64,000 nucleotides of DNA, taken from Gigantopelta aegis. Lineage: Eukaryota; Mollusca; Gastropoda; Neomphalida; Peltospiridae. Below are positions 61,501 through 64,000 of this stretch, piece after piece. The notes beneath the pieces were generated by a model. It was not told the DNA's origin and made no database searches. It saw only the letters and a program-made list of their open reading frames with translations. Position 1 is the first letter of the stretch; each line of letters begins with the position of its first letter. The stretch lies in the NCBI RefSeq assembly GCF_016097555.1, contig NC_054712.1, positions 38,907,644 through 38,971,643 on the forward strand, in the 5' to 3' direction. The position numbers and the translations under genes are program-made.

Positions 61501-61811
61501 AGTCACGTGCAAAATGTGTTTGGTCGAGCGATTTGAAATAGGCAAAAGAATATGAAATTGTTGTGGGTTTTTTTAACTTAACCCAACAAATACTTAAAAG
61601 ATGAGAGTGTGTGTCTTATTTTATAGCTATGATTATAATTTACGCTAAGGACAACATGTACACGATATTTGAATTTCCTCGCGTTTCGTTTGTGGATGAC
61701 ACTGAGTATAATTGACATTTCGTAACGCCCTACTTCTCACGGTCTGGTATCTCTTAACCGAGGAATACCTTAGTAAGCTTATCTTACGTATACGTGCGTA
61801 CAAAAAAGATA

Positions 61812-62218
61812 AAGTAAAGTAAAGTTTGTTTTATTTAACGACACCACTAGAGCACATTGATTTTTTTATTTTATCATCGGCTATTGGATGTCAAACATAT
61901 AGTCATTCTGACACTGTTTTTAGAGGAAACCCGCTGTCGCCACATAGGCTACTCTTTTACGACAGGCAGCAAGGGCTCTTTTATTTGCGCTTCCCACAGG
62001 CAGGATAGCACAAACCATGGCCTTTGTTGAACTAGTTATGGATTACTGGTCGGTGCAAGTGGCTTACACCTACCCATTGAGCCTTGCGGAGCACTCACTC
62101 AGGGTTTGGAGTCGGTATCTGGATTAAAAATCCCATGCCTCGACTGGGATCCGAACCCAGTACCTACCAGCCTGTAGACCGATGGCATAACCACGACGCC
62201 AGCGAGGCCGGTGTAAAA
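61812..62218 (-). mobile_element. SINE copy, second head type, complete
   Basis: In plus-strand reading: AAAGTTTGTTTTATTTAACG, ATGTCAAACATATAGTCATT, AGGCAGCAAGGGCTCTTTTA, GAGCCTTGCGGAGCACTCAC, GACTGGGATCCGAACCCAGT and CGACGCCAGCGAGGCCGG. The tail agrees with the copy at 18053, not with the chimera at 53613. Confidence 0.94.
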
Positions 62219-64000
62219 AAGGATGAAACGGATATTTCTCGGGGATTCGTTGTCTCTTTCATTTTGTTGCACAGCTGTCGAGCAAAATACCTTTATATAT
62301 GTAAATATGAAGGACTATACCATCAACGTGTTCAAAACAGTCTTTAAAAATGCTAGATACGGTCGACCTAGCTCGAGTGTCCTCTAGCGTTATTCTGTTA
62401 TATGTGAGAATAACGCTAGAGACGACTGTGTGTAATACTTCGGCAATCGTCTACGACCAAATAGTAGCCAGCTACTGTGTCTGAAATACACATTTTTATT
62501 AAATGTGATACCTCACATTTAGTTCGAACAATGTTGAAAATGGGCAGAATTTTGAATTAGTAAAAAAGTTAATAGAAATTAAAAATCGAAAAAAAAAAGA
62601 AGAAAAAAAAAAGTTACAAGCCAAAAATAAAAAGAATTGACTGCTCGGTCGAATATTTATATAATTTTGAGCATTTTAGAAGGACAGTCCAAAAATAAAT
62701 AAGAGAAAGAAGAGAGGATCGGACTATTTAATAATAAAAAAAAAAAAAAAGTAATTTCGACATAAACTTTTGAACGAAGGTCTAAACGTTTAAAGTGCGA
62801 TCTATATGTCCACGTGAGTGGCCTCGTTAAGGCCGTTAGGGTGCACATCTTGTAGGGACGAGATGGGTTACATCCCGTCAAGAAAACCCCTAGATTGACA
62901 GTCAATAGACGTTGAAGGTGTAGTGCTGTGCTGAAATAAAGATCTTGAGAAGCCGGATCCGTCGGAACGAGAGACAGAATCAGACTAGGGTATAGTCCAG
63001 TCGTCATGGGTTGGTATAGTGGTGCGGACGGGCCCAACTCCGGGGGATACGAGATGGTATCACAATAAAACAAAGTAAAGTCTAGAAAAGAGTAGTAAGG
63101 GCCGACCCCGCTTCCTATTTCTTCTTAGAGTGGGACGGTTAATCTTCCAGTGCTGCAAGGACAGGCTCGGACATGTAGAGACTGAACGCGAACAACCGTG
63201 GCGTTCTGCAGAATGGCCGTCATACGAGTCACGAAATAAACAAGTCAACATAGTCAGACGGAGAAATGACGTAGAGGCAAGGAATCTCGCTAAAAAAGAA
63301 TCCAACCTGGTGGTGCAGACTGTCGAAACGAGAAGCGTTCCAGCGTTCAATCACTTCCAATGGCCGCATACATCCCAGTACAAAACTTCACTTCGCTGAC
63401 AAAAACAATAAAAGTAAAGGATCCCCCGAGCCGCGAAAGCACGTGCAGTGTGCACAAACACGTCTTACTGCGACGAGCTGCAGACTGGGAATCCAGTGAT
63501 TTGAAAATATTATGCCGAGGGTATACGAAACGATTCGGGAGAATTACGAAGTATGCCGGAAACTAATTTCAATATAAATTTTTATATAAAACCGGTGATG
63601 GTATAGCCATAAAATCTGTTTATAGTAGTATACAATCCAGAGTTTATTACAGCACTTTTCCTCCTGTTTTTTCAAAGTTAAAATAGACCAAGAAGTTCGC
63701 CTATTGCATAAATAGTCTCGTCCAATATTTTTAGAATTTGTATGCTCCCGAATAACGCTATAAAAGGCGAAGTGAATGAGTCGATATTTGAATTGTTATT
63801 TATAGATGAAATGTCACCTGGACATGGGAGTCCACGCAATGCTGTTAGATCTACTGGTAAACCAGTAGAGATAATTTTAATCAGATTGGTATCATGCACG
63901 CTCGACTCTGGAATAATCGAACTAATCATAGGTCTGTGGCATAAGATTTTAGACAGTAGCTGGCTACCACTGGACGTCAACGATTGCCAAAGTATTACAC
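62219..64000. other. Right-end stretch without recognised genes
   Basis: It includes a perfect 15-bp-arm hairpin at 62382-62421, A-rich runs at 62585-62620 and 62735-62752, and a GC-richer block at 62760-63500. A minus-strand open frame reaches the right edge from 63678 but has no motif that I know. Exons of the upstream part of the UNC93-like gene could lie here unseen. Confidence 0.5.

Noticed and set aside
60763-61545. 260-codon minus-strand frame
   Set aside because: It runs across 200 N and through a SINE; not a gene.
62657-63399. Overlapping open frames of 90-140 codons on both strands
   Set aside because: The GC-richer stretch naturally has fewer stops; no domain, no splice signals, and a frame passing through a poly(T) run.
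63678-64000. Minus-strand open frame reaching the right edge
   Set aside because: No motif or family that I recognise; too short and cut by the window to call.

Overview
The window is eukaryotic nuclear DNA: AT-rich, with short exons bounded by GT/AG, long introns, and dense interspersed repeats. The animal genes, the abundance of tRNA-derived SINEs and the mix of Tc1, LINE, Ty3/gypsy and inverted-repeat elements suggest a lophotrochozoan, most likely a mollusc and perhaps a gastropod. The species assignment is inference. There is no operon-like or bacterial content.

Host genes. (1) 688-12021, minus strand: the first five coding exons (155 codons) of UBA2, the catalytic subunit of the SUMO E1 enzyme; the gene runs off the left edge. 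(2) 12301-23990, plus strand: HAUS4, a subunit of the augmin complex. Eight exons are firm, and a first exon is proposed from phase; the model gives about 362 residues, the usual family length. UBA2 and HAUS4 are head to head with about 280 bp between start codons, so they probably share a promoter region. (3) 28188-28811, minus: an intronless protein with a heat-shock-factor DNA-binding domain. (4) 34995-35169, plus: one isolated sushi/CCP-like exon whose first cysteine codon reads Tyr. (5) 50986-60150, minus: an UNC93-like membrane protein locus with five recognisable exons. It carries an in-frame stop, a one-base deletion and one exon that cannot be found, so it is either a recent pseudogene or a poorly sequenced gene.

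Mobile DNA fills most of the rest. 31222-33861 is a decayed Ty3/gypsy pol. 34110-34640 is a Tc1 remnant split by a SINE with a 17-bp target duplication. 35386-41077 is an APE-type LINE on the minus strand with a plus-strand LINE tail lying between its two ORFs. 41709-50530 is an L1/Tx1-like LINE on the plus strand whose ORF1 is split by a 5'-truncated minus-strand LINE flanked by an 8-bp target duplication. Tc1/mariner copies lie at 7733-9231, 54367-55602 and 55603-56515. About twenty SINE copies or pieces are scattered through introns and intergenic DNA.

The most unusual structures are non-autonomous inverted-repeat elements: an 87-bp satellite (about 18 copies) that is the amplified head of a TIR element in UBA2 intron 2; two fold-back elements whose arms are built of degenerate ~18-bp repeats, one with an exact 9-bp target duplication; a three-copy MITE family associated with UBA2 and HAUS4; and several long perfect or near-perfect hairpins. 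A 200-base N gap lies at 61301-61500. The right end (62.2-64 kb) holds nothing that I recognise.
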